A DNA stretch of 64,000 nt from Cupriavidus taiwanensis. Lineage in GTDB: Bacteria; Pseudomonadota; Gammaproteobacteria; Burkholderiales; Burkholderiaceae. Positions 1-8,884 of the stretch are shown here, in pieces. A model generated the notes under the pieces. That model made no database searches, was not told the origin of the DNA, and saw only the letters and a program-made list of their open reading frames with translations. Location: positions 1,951,362-2,015,361 of the forward strand of contig NZ_LT976853.1 of assembly GCF_900249755.1 (NCBI RefSeq), given 5' to 3'. How positions within the stretch are numbered: position 1 is the first letter of the stretch; each line of letters starts with the position of its first letter. The position numbers and the translations under genes were made by a program.

Positions 1-2541
1 GCCATCGAGCCGGGTGCCTACGACAAGCTGCCGTACACGTCGCGCGTGCTGGCAGAAAACCTGGTGCGCCGCTGCGACCCCGCCACGCTGACGGCTTCGC
101 TGAAGCAGCTGATCGAGCGCCGCCGCGACCTCGACTTCCCGTGGTTCCCCGCGCGCGTGGTGTGCCACGACATCCTCGGCCAGACCGCGCTGGTGGACCT
201 GGCCGGCCTGCGCGACGCGATTGCCGACCAGGGCGGCGACCCGGCCAAGGTCAACCCGGTGGTGCCGGTGCAGCTGATCGTCGACCACTCGCTGGCGGTG
301 GAATGCGGCGGCTTCGATCCCGATGCCTTCGCCAAGAACCGCGCCATCGAAGACCGTCGCAACGAAGACCGTTTCCATTTCATCGACTGGACCAAGAAGG
401 CGTTCAAGAACGTCGACGTGATCCCGCCGGGCAACGGCATCATGCACCAGATCAACCTGGAGAAGATGTCGCCGGTGATCCACAACGACAACGGCGTGGC
501 CTATCCCGACACCTGCGTCGGCACCGACAGCCACACCCCGCACGTGGATGCGCTGGGCGTGATCGCCATCGGCGTGGGCGGGCTGGAAGCCGAGAACGTG
601 ATGCTCGGCCGCGCCTCGTGGATGCGCCTGCCGGATATCGTCGGCGTCGAGCTGACCGGCAAGCGCCAGCCCGGCATCACCGCCACCGACATCGTGCTGG
701 CCCTGACCGAATTCCTGCGCAAGGAGAAGGTGGTCGGCGCCTACCTGGAGTTCCGCGGCGAAGGCGCTTCGAGCCTGACGCTTGGCGACCGCGCCACGAT
801 CTCGAACATGGCGCCGGAATACGGCGCGACTGCCGCGATGTTCTTCATCGACGAGCAGACCATCGAATACCTGCGCCTGACCGGCCGCACCGACGAGCAG
901 CTCAAGCTGGTCGAAACCTATGCGAAGGCCGCCGGCCTGTGGGCCGACTCGCTGCAAAACGCCGAATACGAGCGCGTGCTGCGCTTCGACCTGTCGACCG
1001 TGGTGCGCAACATGGCCGGCCCGTCGAACCCGCACAAGCGCCTGCCGACCTCGGCGCTGGCCGAGCGCGGCATCGCCGTGGACCTGGACAAGGCGCGCGC
1101 GCAGGAGGCCGAGGGCCTGATGCCCGATGGCGCGGTGATCATCGCCGCCATCACCAGCTGCACCAACACCAGCAACCCGCGCAACGTGATCGCCGCCGCG
1201 CTGCTGGCACGCAATGCCAACGCGCGCGGGCTGACGCGCAAGCCGTGGGTCAAGTCGTCGCTGGCGCCGGGATCCAAGGCGGTCGAGCTGTACCTGGAAG
1301 AAGCGAAGCTGCTGCCCGACCTGGAAAAGCTCGGTTTCGGCATCGTCGCCTTCGCCTGCACCACCTGCAACGGCATGTCCGGCGCGCTCGATCCCAAGAT
1401 CCAGCAGGAAATCATCGACCGCGACCTGTACGCCACCGCGGTGCTGTCCGGCAACCGCAACTTCGACGGCCGCATCCACCCGTACGCCAAGCAGGCCTTC
1501 CTGGCGTCGCCGCCGCTGGTGGTCGCCTACGCCATCGCCGGCACCATCCGCTTCGATATCGAACGCGATGTGCTGGGCACCGACCCGGACGGCAAGCCGG
1601 TCTACCTGAAGGACATCTGGCCGAGCGACGAAGAGATCGACGCCATCGTCAGGCAGAGCGTGAAGCCCGAGCAGTTCCGCAAGGTCTATGAGCCGATGTT
1701 CGCGCTGACCGCCGACACCGGCGAGAGCGCCGCGCCGCTGTACGACTGGCGCCCGCAGAGCACCTATATCCGCCGCCCGCCGTACTGGGAAGGCGCGCTG
1801 GCCGGCGAGCGCACGCTGCGCGGCCTGCGTCCGCTGGCGCTGCTGGGCGACAACATCACCACCGACCACCTGTCGCCGTCCAACGCCATCCTGCTCGACA
1901 GCGCTGCGGGTGAATACCTGGCGAAGATGGGCCTGCCGGAAGAGGACTTCAACTCGTACGCCACGCACCGCGGCGATCACCTGACCGCGCAGCGCGCCAC
2001 CTTTGCCAACCCGACGCTGGTCAATGAAATGGCCGTGGTCGACGGGCAGGTCAAGAAGGGTTCGCTGGCGCGCATCGAGCCCGAGGGCAAGGTCGTGCGC
2101 ATGTGGGAAGCGATCGAGACCTACATGGAGCGCAAGCAGCCGCTGATCATCATCGCCGGCGCCGACTACGGCCAGGGCTCGTCGCGCGACTGGGCCGCCA
2201 AGGGCGTGCGCCTGGCCGGCGTCGAGGTCATCGTCGCCGAGGGTTTCGAGCGCATCCACCGCACCAACCTGATCGGCATGGGCGTGCTGCCGCTGGAGTT
2301 CAAGCCGGGCGTGAACCGCCTGACGCTGGGGCTGGACGGCACCGAGACCTATGACGTGACCGGCGAGCGCCAGCCGCGCGCGACGCTGACGCTGGTAATC
2401 CATCGCAAGAATGGCGAGCGCGTGGAAGTGCCGGTGACGTGCCGCCTGGACAGCGATGAAGAGGTGTCGATCTACGAAGCGGGTGGCGTGCTGCAGCGGT
2501 TTGCGCAGGACTTTCTGGAGTCGAGCAAGGCGGCGGCTTAG
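1..2541 (+). CDS. acnD: Fe/S-dependent 2-methylisocitrate dehydratase AcnD (5' partial)
   Basis: An aconitase-superfamily enzyme that dehydrates 2-methylcitrate to 2-methyl-aconitate in the methylcitrate cycle of propionate breakdown. The frame is open from base 1 with typical AcnD sequence (GAYDKLPYTSRVLAENL), so the true start lies upstream of the window; the GTG at 46 is internal. The 4Fe-4S ligand cysteines are visible in SCTNTSN (codon near 1159) and CTTCNG (near 1357-1368). The C-terminal swivel domain includes GADYGQGSSRDWAAKG. prpF follows, as expected, because AcnD works together with PrpF. AcnA-type aconitase is the alternative, but the prpF neighbour and sequence favour AcnD. Confidence 0.95.
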   Translation, partial: AIEPGAYDKLPYTSRVLAENLVRRCDPATLTASLKQLIERRRDLDFPWFPARVVCHDILGQTALVDLAGLRDAIADQGGDPAKVNPVVPVQLIVDHSLAVECGGFDPDAFAKNRAIEDRRNEDRFHFIDWTKKAFKNVDVIPPGNGIMHQINLEKMSPVIHNDNGVAYPDTCVGTDSHTPHVDALGVIAIGVGGLEAENVMLGRASWMRLPDIVGVELTGKRQPGITATDIVLALTEFLRKEKVVGAYLEFRGEGASSLTLGDRATISNMAPEYGATAAMFFIDEQTIEYLRLTGRTDEQLKLVETYAKAAGLWADSLQNAEYERVLRFDLSTVVRNMAGPSNPHKRLPTSALAERGIAVDLDKARAQEAEGLMPDGAVIIAAITSCTNTSNPRNVIAAALLARNANARGLTRKPWVKSSLAPGSKAVELYLEEAKLLPDLEKLGFGIVAFACTTCNGMSGALDPKIQQEIIDRDLYATAVLSGNRNFDGRIHPYAKQAFLASPPLVVAYAIAGTIRFDIERDVLGTDPDGKPVYLKDIWPSDEEIDAIVRQSVKPEQFRKVYEPMFALTADTGESAAPLYDWRPQSTYIRRPPYWEGALAGERTLRGLRPLALLGDNITTDHLSPSNAILLDSAAGEYLAKMGLPEEDFNSYATHRGDHLTAQRATFANPTLVNEMAVVDGQVKKGSLARIEPEGKVVRMWEAIETYMERKQPLIIIAGADYGQGSSRDWAAKGVRLAGVEVIVAEGFERIHRTNLIGMGVLPLEFKPGVNRLTLGLDGTETYDVTGERQPRATLTLVIHRKNGERVEVPVTCRLDSDEEVSIYEAGGVLQRFAQDFLESSKAAA

Positions 2542-2572
2542 GACCGCGGCGTAACTGGTTGCCAAGTGTTTG

Positions 2573-2700
2573 CTCCCCTCTCCCGCGCGCGGGAGAGGGG
2601 CCAGGGGTGAGGGCCAGCGCGTGCAGTACCCAAGCGCTTCACTCCGTGGGGGGCTCCCACCCTCACCCCCACCCCTCTCCCACTTCGCGGGAGAGGGGAG
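2573..2700. repeat. Double-hairpin palindromic intergenic element
   Basis: Two arms of about 41 bases (2573-2613 and 2660-2700) are near reverse complements of each other. Each arm is itself a hairpin: CTCCCCTCTCCC pairs with GGGAGAGGGG around a CGCG-type loop, followed by a GGGTGAGGG tail or its complement. The element fills most of the acnD-prpF gap. It resembles the dispersed REP-like palindromes found in many GC-rich beta- and gamma-proteobacterial genomes. It could stabilise or attenuate the acnD-prpF transcript, which is inference. The T-poor flanks argue against a classical terminator. Confidence 0.85.
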
Positions 2701-2763
2701 CCTCCGCCAGGGGTGTCGGCTCGATCGGCTTCTTTCGCATACCTAACCAAGACATTCACTCCC

Positions 2764-3954
2764 ATGCCCCACCAACCCCAAATCAAGATCCCCGCCACCT
2801 ACATCCGCGGCGGCACCAGCAAGGGCGTGTTCTTCCGCCTGCAGGACCTGCCCGAGCGCGCCCAGGTGCCCGGCCCCGCGCGCGATGCGCTGCTGCTGCG
2901 CGTGATCGGCAGCCCCGACCCCTACGGCAAGCAGATCGACGGCATGGGCGCGGCCACCTCCAGCACCAGCAAGACCGTGATCCTGTCCAGGAGCACGCGC
3001 CCGGACCACGATGTCGACTACCTGTTCGGCCAGGTCTCGATCGACCAGCCCTTCGTCGACTGGAGCGGCAACTGCGGCAACCTGTCGGCCGCGGTGGGCC
3101 CGTTCGCGGTCAGCGCCGGCCTGGTCGACCCGAGCCGCATTCCGCATAACGGCGTCGCCGTGGTGCGCATCTGGCAGGCCAATATCGGCAAGACCATCAT
3201 CGGCCATGTGCCCATCAGCAACGGCGCAGTGCAGGAAACCGGCGATTTCGAGCTCGACGGCGTGACCTTCCCCGCCGCCGAAGTCCAGCTGGAATTCATG
3301 GACCCGGCCGCCGAGGAAGAAGGCGCCGGCGGCGCGATGTTCCCGACCGGCAATGTCGTCGATGACCTGGAAGTGCCCGGCGTCGGCACGCTCAAGGCCA
3401 CCATGATCAACGCCGGCATCCCGACCATCTTCGTCAACGCGGAGAGCATCGGCTACACCGGCACCGAGCTGCAGGACGCCATCAACAGCGACACCAGGGC
3501 GCTGGCGATGTTCGAGACCATCCGTGCCTACGGCGCGCTGCGCATGGGCCTGATCAAGAACGTGGACGAGGCCGCCAGGCGCCAGCACACGCCCAAGGTG
3601 GCGTTTGTCGCCAAGCCGGCCGACTACGTCGCCTCCAGCGGCAAGAAGGTGGCCGCCGCCGACGTCGACCTGCTGGTGCGCGCGCTGTCGATGGGCAAGC
3701 TGCACCACGCCATGATGGGCACGGCGGCCGTCGCCATCGGCACTGCGGCGGCCATTCCCGGCACGCTGGTCAACCTGGCGGCCGGCGGCGGCGCGCGCAC
3801 CGCGGTCCGTTTCGGGCATCCGTCGGGCACGCTGCGGGTCGGCGCCGAAGCGCAGCAGGTCGACGGCGAATGGGTGGTCAAGAAGGCCATCATGAGCCGC
3901 AGCGCGCGCGTGCTGATGGAAGGCTGGGTGCGCGTGCCCGGCGACGCGTTCTGA
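2764..3954 (+). CDS. prpF: 2-methyl-aconitate cis-trans isomerase PrpF
   Basis: A 396-residue PrpF-family protein with the diaminopimelate-epimerase-like fold. It isomerises the 2-methyl-aconitate released by AcnD so that an ordinary aconitase can rehydrate it to 2-methylisocitrate. It opens with the hallmark [20 protein letters not shown] and has the conserved SGNCGN and GNVVDD segments. I chose the ATG at 2764 because homologues begin at this motif; an upstream in-frame start at 2713 would add 17 residues encoded partly by the palindromic repeat. It lies 222 bases after acnD on the same strand and 26 bases before the prpD homologue, so the three probably form one operon. Confidence 0.93.
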   Translation: MPHQPQIKIPATYIRGGTSKGVFFRLQDLPERAQVPGPARDALLLRVIGSPDPYGKQIDGMGAATSSTSKTVILSRSTRPDHDVDYLFGQVSIDQPFVDWSGNCGNLSAAVGPFAVSAGLVDPSRIPHNGVAVVRIWQANIGKTIIGHVPISNGAVQETGDFELDGVTFPAAEVQLEFMDPAAEEEGAGGAMFPTGNVVDDLEVPGVGTLKATMINAGIPTIFVNAESIGYTGTELQDAINSDTRALAMFETIRAYGALRMGLIKNVDEAARRQHTPKVAFVAKPADYVASSGKKVAAADVDLLVRALSMGKLHHAMMGTAAVAIGTAAAIPGTLVNLAAGGGARTAVRFGHPSGTLRVGAEAQQVDGEWVVKKAIMSRSARVLMEGWVRVPGDAF

Positions 3955-3980
3955 GCCGAGCCGCCCCCGCGAGGCCGTTC

Positions 3981-5435
3981 ATGTCCACCGACACGCCGTC
4001 CGCGCAGCGCCCCGATCCGGACCAGGTGCTGGTCGACATCGTCGACTATGTCACCCGGTACGAGATCAAGAGCGGCCTCGCCTACGACACCGCCCGCAAC
4101 TGCCTGATCGACACGCTCGGTTGCGGGCTCGAAGCCCTCTCCTACCCGGCCTGCACCAAGCTGCTGGGTCCCGTCGTTCCGGGCACGATCGTGCCCAACG
4201 GCGCGCGTGTGCCGGGCACCCAGTTCCAGCTCGATCCGGTCCAGGCCGCGTTCAATATCGGCGCGATGATCCGCTGGCTCGACTTCAACGACACCTGGCT
4301 CGCAGCCGAATGGGGTCATCCTTCGGACAACCTCGGCGGCATCCTGGCCACCGCCGACTGGATCTCGCGCAACAACGTTGCCGCCGGGCGCAAGCCGCTG
4401 ACGATGAAGGCAGTGCTGGCGGCGATGATCAAGGCGCATGAGATCCAGGGCTGCATCGCGCTGGAGAATTCGTTCAACCAGGTCGGGCTGGACCACGTGG
4501 TGCTGGTCAAGGTGGCCTCCACTGCCGTGGTCGCGCAGATGCTCGGCCTCACGCGCGACGAGATCCTCAATGCCGTGTCGCTGGCCTGGGTCGACGGCCA
4601 GAGCCTGCGCACCTACCGCCACGCCCCCAACACCGGCAGCCGCAAGAGCTGGGCCGCCGGCGACGCCACCAGCCGTGCGGTGCGGCTGGCGCTGATCGCG
4701 CGCACCGGCGAGATGGGCTATCCGTCGGTGCTGACGGCCAAGACCTGGGGCTTCTACGACGTGCTGTTCAAGGGGCAGCCGTTCCGCTTCCAGCGGCCGT
4801 ACGGGTCGTACGTGATGGAGAACATCCTGTTCAAGATCTCGTACCCGGCTGAATTCCACGCGCAGACCGCGGTGGAGGCAGCGATGCAGCTGCACGGCGC
4901 GCTGGCGCTCGCGGGGCGCAGCGCGGCGGAGATCGCCGCCATCACCATCCGCACCCACGAGGCCTGCCTGCGCATCATCGACAAGCAGGGTCCGCTCAGC
5001 AATCCGGCGGATCGCGACCACTGCATCCAGTACATGGTGGCCGTGCCATTGCTGTTCGGCCGCCTGACCGCCGCCGACTACGAAGACAAGGTTGCAGCCG
5101 ACCCGCGCATCGACGCGCTGCGGGGCAAGATCACCTGCGTGGAAGACCCCGCGCTGACGCGCGACTACCACGACCCCGGCAAGCGCTCGATCGCCAATGC
5201 GCTGACCGTGACACTGGCGGACGGCACCGTGCTGGACGAGGTGCTGGTCGAATACCCGCTCGGCCACAAGCGCCGCCGCGCCGAGGGCATCCCGCTGCTG
5301 GTGGAGAAATTCCGCACCAACCTCGCCCGCCGCTTTCCGCCGAAACAGCAGCAGGCCATCCTGGCCGCGTCGCTGGACCAGGCGCGGCTGGAGGCCATCC
5401 CGGTCAATGAGTACCTCGATATGTATGCGCTTTGA
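3981..5435 (+). CDS. prpD: 2-methylcitrate dehydratase, MmgE/PrpD family
   Basis: A 484-residue MmgE/PrpD protein, close to the length of E. coli PrpD. PrpD dehydrates 2-methylcitrate without an iron-sulfur cluster. Family features visible are the [12 protein letters not shown] opening, the [20 protein letters not shown] active-site region and the [17 protein letters not shown] segment ([13 protein letters not shown]). The ATG at 3981 is 26 bases after prpF. Its presence beside acnD-prpF gives two routes for the same dehydration step. I recall a similar arrangement in Ralstonia eutropha (Cupriavidus necator), where prpD is reported to be accessory. The substrate could differ slightly from 2-methylcitrate. 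Confidence 0.9.
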   Translation: MSTDTPSAQRPDPDQVLVDIVDYVTRYEIKSGLAYDTARNCLIDTLGCGLEALSYPACTKLLGPVVPGTIVPNGARVPGTQFQLDPVQAAFNIGAMIRWLDFNDTWLAAEWGHPSDNLGGILATADWISRNNVAAGRKPLTMKAVLAAMIKAHEIQGCIALENSFNQVGLDHVVLVKVASTAVVAQMLGLTRDEILNAVSLAWVDGQSLRTYRHAPNTGSRKSWAAGDATSRAVRLALIARTGEMGYPSVLTAKTWGFYDVLFKGQPFRFQRPYGSYVMENILFKISYPAEFHAQTAVEAAMQLHGALALAGRSAAEIAAITIRTHEACLRIIDKQGPLSNPADRDHCIQYMVAVPLLFGRLTAADYEDKVAADPRIDALRGKITCVEDPALTRDYHDPGKRSIANALTVTLADGTVLDEVLVEYPLGHKRRRAEGIPLLVEKFRTNLARRFPPKQQQAILAASLDQARLEAIPVNEYLDMYAL

Positions 5436-5455
5436 GTTATCGCCCAGGCATCTTC

Positions 5456-5470
5456 ATGCCGAATCGGCAT
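5456..5470. promoter_or_regulatory. 15-bp palindrome before the asparaginase gene
   Basis: ATGCCGAATCGGCAT has 7-base perfect arms around one central base. It sits between the prpD stop and a weak promoter-like sequence. It is a candidate operator for the asparaginase gene or a short transcript-end hairpin; there is no T-run, so the operator reading is preferred. Confidence 0.45.
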
Positions 5471-5486
5471 AACCCTTGCGTCGCGC

Positions 5487-5516
5487 TTCCAACGCGAATT
5501 TCTCCTCACGTATAGT
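5487..5516 (+). promoter_or_regulatory. Possible sigma-70 promoter for glutaminase-asparaginase
   Basis: TTCCAA (5487-5492) and TATAGT (5511-5516) are separated by 18 bases, about 150 bases before the start codon. The -10 match is good and the -35 match is poor. The 5' leader would be about 140 bases. Confidence 0.3.
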
Positions 5517-5664
5517 CTGTGCCGCTGCCTGCGCCGGGTCCTGCCAACACGGGCCCTGCCGCGGTCAGCCACCGACTGAACACGGACGGCACCATCGCGC
5601 TCACAAGGCAGGTCGTGCCGCTTCCAGTACGGGCCACACGTTCGTATCGATACCGAGGAGAATC

Positions 5665-6789
5665 ATGAAACATTTCGCCCGCGTCACCACGCTGGCCGCC
5701 GCCCTGCTGTCGGCAAGCCTGATCACCGGCACCGCGCACGCGCAGCTCGCGCCCGCGGCACAGCCTGCCACCGCCGCTGCCACGGCCCCGGCCGAGGCGC
5801 GCAAGGCCAACATCGTCATCATCGGCACCGGCGGCACCATTGCCGGCGCCGGCGCCGCCGCGACCAACACCGCCGCCTACCAGTCCGCCGTGGTCCCGGT
5901 CGACAAGATCATCGCCTCGGTGCCCGAGATCTCCAAGGTGGCCAACGTCAAGGGCGAGCAGATCTTCCAGATCGGCTCGGAGAGCTTCAACAACGAACGC
6001 CTGCTCAAGCTCGCCAAGCGCGTCTCGGAACTGCTCAAGCAGCCTGACGTCGACGGCATCGTGATCACGCACGGCACCGACACCATCGAGGAAACCGCCT
6101 ACTTCCTCAACCTGACGCTGAAGAGCGACAAGCCGGTGGTGGTGGTCGGCTCGATGCGCCCGGGCACCGCGCTGGGCGCCGACGGCGCGCTGAACCTGTA
6201 CGACGCCGTGCTGGTCGCCGCCAACCCGGCCTCGAAGGGCAAGGGCACGCTGGCGGTGCTGAACGACGAGATCCACACCGGCCGCGACGTCTCCAAGACC
6301 AACACCTTCAAGACCGAAACCTTCCGCTCGCCGTTCGGCCCGCTGGGCTACGTGGTGGAAGGCCGCACGCTGTTCTACCGCCTGCCGGCGCGCCCGCACA
6401 CGCTGCAGACGCAGTGGGACATCGACAAGATCGACAAGCTGCCCGAAGTGGCCGTGGTCTATGCCTACGGCAACGCCAACCCGGCCGCCGTCGACGCCGC
6501 GGTGAAGAGCGGCGCCAAGGCCATCATCTACGCCGCCACCGGCAACGGCAGCGTCGGCGACTACATGGTCGAGCCGCTCAAGGCCGCGCGCGCCAGGGGC
6601 GTGCACATCGTGCGCGCGTCGCGCACCGGCAGCGGCGTGGTGGTGCGCAACGCCGAGCAGCCGGACGACAAGTACGACTGGATCGTCACCGACGACCAGC
6701 TGCCGCAGAAGGCGCGCATCTTGATGGCGCTGGCGCTGACGCAGACCAACGATACCAAGGCGCTGCAGCAGGTGTTCTGGAAGTACTGA
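5665..6789 (+). CDS. Periplasmic glutaminase-asparaginase (type II L-asparaginase)
   Basis: A 374-residue secreted amidohydrolase that converts L-asparagine (and probably L-glutamine) to the acid plus ammonia in the periplasm. Residues 1-26 are a clear Sec signal peptide ending AHA, followed by an Ala/Pro-rich linker. Catalytic motifs are TGGTIA (55-60), with the nucleophilic Thr, and HGTDTIEETA (136-145), with the second Thr, Asp and Lys machinery. The ATG at 5665 follows a GAGGAGAAT Shine-Dalgarno. It is transcribed convergently with the downstream cation transporter. Family knowledge suggests both amidase activities; sequence alone does not separate an asparaginase from a glutaminase-asparaginase. 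Confidence 0.93.
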   Translation: MKHFARVTTLAAALLSASLITGTAHAQLAPAAQPATAAATAPAEARKANIVIIGTGGTIAGAGAAATNTAAYQSAVVPVDKIIASVPEISKVANVKGEQIFQIGSESFNNERLLKLAKRVSELLKQPDVDGIVITHGTDTIEETAYFLNLTLKSDKPVVVVGSMRPGTALGADGALNLYDAVLVAANPASKGKGTLAVLNDEIHTGRDVSKTNTFKTETFRSPFGPLGYVVEGRTLFYRLPARPHTLQTQWDIDKIDKLPEVAVVYAYGNANPAAVDAAVKSGAKAIIYAATGNGSVGDYMVEPLKAARARGVHIVRASRTGSGVVVRNAEQPDDKYDWIVTDDQLPQKARILMALALTQTNDTKALQQVFWKY

Positions 6790-6828
6790 GCCAGGCCGCA
6801 CCCATGCGGCGGCGCGCCGCGCGGCGAT

Positions 6829-7833
6829 TCAGCCCGCTGCGCGCGCGCCCGCGGTCATCAGCCGGGCCTCGATGAAGATCCGGCTGACTTGCGGAAAGCG
6901 GGCGCGGATGCGCCGCTCGATCCGGTCGATGGCGCCTGCGGCACCATTGGCAACGGTTTCCGGATGGAATTGCACGTCTAGCGTCACCAGCACGTCGGCG
7001 GGCCCGAGGTGCATGGTCAGCGGCAGCCCTGCCGACCGCACCGCGGGGTCGTCCAGCACGACCTGGCGCAGCGCCAGCGCCATGTCCTTGTCTACCCCTT
7101 CCCCTACCAGCAGGCTGCGGCTCTGCACGATCAGCAGCGTGGCCACGCCGGCCAGCAGCAGCCCGATCAGCAGCGACGCCGCACCATCCAGCACCGGCAT
7201 GTCGAGCCGGTGGCTGGCATAGACGCCAAGCGCGGCGATCACCAGGCCGGCGAGCGCGGTGGCATCTTCGGCCAGCACCGTGACCGTGGTCGGATCCTTG
7301 CTGTGGCGCAGCGCCCGCCAGAATGGCTGTGCGCCCTTTTCCCGCGCGAACGCCCGCAGCGCGATGGCAAAGCTGATGCTCTCGAACACCAGCGCGAAGC
7401 CCAGCACGATGTAGTTCCAGTGCGGATCGGTCAGCGGCGCGGGGTCCAGCATATGCAGCACGCCCTCATAGGCCGAAATGCCGCCGCCGACGCTGAACAG
7501 CAGCACCGCCACCATCAGGCTCCAGAAATACAGCTCCTTGCCGTAGCCGAACGGATGCATGGCGTCGGCCGGCCGTCGGCTGCGGGCCATGCCGACCAGC
7601 AGCAGCAGTTCATTGCCGGTGTCCACCGTCGAATGGATGGCCTCGGACAGCATGGCCGAGCTGCCCGTCACGGTGGCGACCACGAACTTGGTGGCCGCGA
7701 TCGCCACGTTCGCGGCAATCGCGCCATAGACGGCGATGCGCGAGGCGGAGGGCGCCGCAGGTGCGGCTGAAGAAACGGGGCCCGCAGGCCCGGATGCCTT
7801 ACCCTGCCGCGCCGCCTCATGCCCCTGCTTCAT
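6829..7833 (-). CDS. Cation diffusion facilitator family transporter
   Basis: A 334-residue inner-membrane divalent-metal exporter of the CDF family (metal/proton antiport). Six hydrophobic segments start at RIAVYGAIAANVAIAATKF. TM2 carries the HxxxD metal motif (AIHSTVDTGNE). TM5 has LAEDATALAG, in which the position equivalent to the usual His/Asp four residues before the conserved Asp is Val. This ED-A arrangement recalls the SLC30A9/ZnT9-like branch more than FieF. The cytoplasmic C-terminal dimer domain is present. The start at 7833 is chosen for its GGGAGGGA Shine-Dalgarno; an upstream extension lacks one. Metal specificity cannot be told. Confidence 0.88.
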   Translation of the reverse strand: MKQGHEAARQGKASGPAGPVSSAAPAAPSASRIAVYGAIAANVAIAATKFVVATVTGSSAMLSEAIHSTVDTGNELLLLVGMARSRRPADAMHPFGYGKELYFWSLMVAVLLFSVGGGISAYEGVLHMLDPAPLTDPHWNYIVLGFALVFESISFAIALRAFAREKGAQPFWRALRHSKDPTTVTVLAEDATALAGLVIAALGVYASHRLDMPVLDGAASLLIGLLLAGVATLLIVQSRSLLVGEGVDKDMALALRQVVLDDPAVRSAGLPLTMHLGPADVLVTLDVQFHPETVANGAAGAIDRIERRIRARFPQVSRIFIEARLMTAGARAAG

Positions 7834-7969
7834 CGCGTCCCTCCCCGGCTCCCCGCTCGTTGCGGGCAGATCGCGCCAGTGTAACTGGCGCGCACAGGGT
7901 GTGCCGCTCAAGGCATGGCGGTTAATTGCGTTAATGGGAGAGGGGCGGCGCCCGCGCCGCCGCACCGGT

Positions 7970-8443
7970 TCAGAACATGACGCTGCTCATCAAGGCCCGG
8001 GCCACCAGCACGCCCTCATCGGGCGCCCCGGCATACACCGACACATCCGTGACCACCTGGCGCCGGCCGCGCCGGGCCACCGCGGCAACCGCCCTCAGCG
8101 CGGCCCCCTGCGCCGGCGCCAGGTACTGGATCGCCAGCGACCCGGTGGCCCCGCCCTTCACTTCGTCAGCACTGGCGCCCGACGCCGCCGCGGCGGCGCC
8201 GGCGATATCGATCAATGTCGCGATGACGCCGCCATGCACGATGCTGCCGTGGGTCACGTTGGTCGGCAGGAACGGCATTTCCAGCTCGACATGGTCGGGC
8301 GCGAGGCTTGCCAGCCGCACGCCGAGGGCGCGCGCGACGGGCGAACCCAGCAGCACGTTGTCGACCATGGCGCGCATGCGCGGGTCGACGCCGGCTGGAG
8401 GGCGGTCTTGGGAAAGAGGCACGGCGGCGATGGTCTGGGGCAT
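7970..8443 (-). CDS. PaaI-family thioesterase (hotdog fold)
   Basis: A 157-residue single hotdog-domain protein. The central motif VTHGSIVHGGVIATLIDIAG matches the HGG-x-x-x-x-x-D core of PaaI/YdiI-type acyl-CoA thioesterases. These hydrolyse aryl- or acyl-CoA esters in the cytoplasm; the specific substrate is not evident. The ATG at 8443 follows a CCGGAGC site. The gene is divergent from the DUF1289 gene and lies upstream of the CDF transporter on the same strand, with a 136-base gap. Confidence 0.85.
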   Translation of the reverse strand: MPQTIAAVPLSQDRPPAGVDPRMRAMVDNVLLGSPVARALGVRLASLAPDHVELEMPFLPTNVTHGSIVHGGVIATLIDIAGAAAAASGASADEVKGGATGSLAIQYLAPAQGAALRAVAAVARRGRRQVVTDVSVYAGAPDEGVLVARALMSSVMF

Positions 8444-8571
8444 GGCTGGGCTCCGGTGATGGCTCGATGCCTGTCGCAGCGTAACGGGCGCCGTGGCACG
8501 GCTCAATGACCTCCGAGGTAATCCCCGGACCCACGGCACGGCCTTTGTCCGGGCTGCTCCGCCACTGCCGA

Positions 8572-8577
8572 TATAAT
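8572..8577 (+). promoter_or_regulatory. Consensus -10 box in the thioesterase/DUF1289 divergent gap
   Basis: A perfect TATAAT lies in otherwise GC-rich DNA. No good -35 is present at 16-18 bases; TTGTCC at 8545 is 21 bases away. If used, transcription would start near 8584, which supports the ATG at 8612 for the downstream gene. Confidence 0.3.
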
Positions 8578-8611
8578 GAGCGGCCGTTTCACCCTCCGCC
8601 CTGCCGCCACC

Positions 8612-8863
8612 ATGCCGTCACCTTTAGAATCCGCCCCGCTCCGCCCCGAACCGGACCACGGCGCCACGGATTCCACGCTGTCCGAACGCCCCGACAGCCC
8701 CTGCATCGGCATCTGCTCGACCTTGTTCGACGAGGTCTGCCAGGGCTGCGGCCGCACCGCGGCCGAGGTCAGCAACTGGGTCTTTTTCAGCGACGAGGAA
8801 AAGCGGCAGGTCTGGGAGCGCATTACGCGCGAAGGCACCGGCAAGCGCTTCCGCCAGGGCTGA
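8612..8863 (+). CDS. DUF1289 domain protein
   Basis: A small cytoplasmic protein of 83 residues with the DUF1289 signature: SPCIGICSTLFDEVCQGCGR (four cysteines in a CxxxC...CxxC pattern, likely metal binding) followed by the helix WVFFSDEEKRQVWERI. No function is established for the family; it is often encoded beside fumarylacetoacetate hydrolase or redox genes. I use the ATG at 8612. An in-frame ATG at 8576 overlaps the TATAAT box and would add 12 residues. Confidence 0.85.
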   Translation: MPSPLESAPLRPEPDHGATDSTLSERPDSPCIGICSTLFDEVCQGCGRTAAEVSNWVFFSDEEKRQVWERITREGTGKRFRQG

Positions 8864-8884
8864 CACGCCCGCCCCCGCGCGCCG

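Noticed and set aside
46..48. GTG at 46 as the start of acnD
   Set aside because: Conserved AcnD sequence continues upstream in frame to base 1, so the gene begins before the window.
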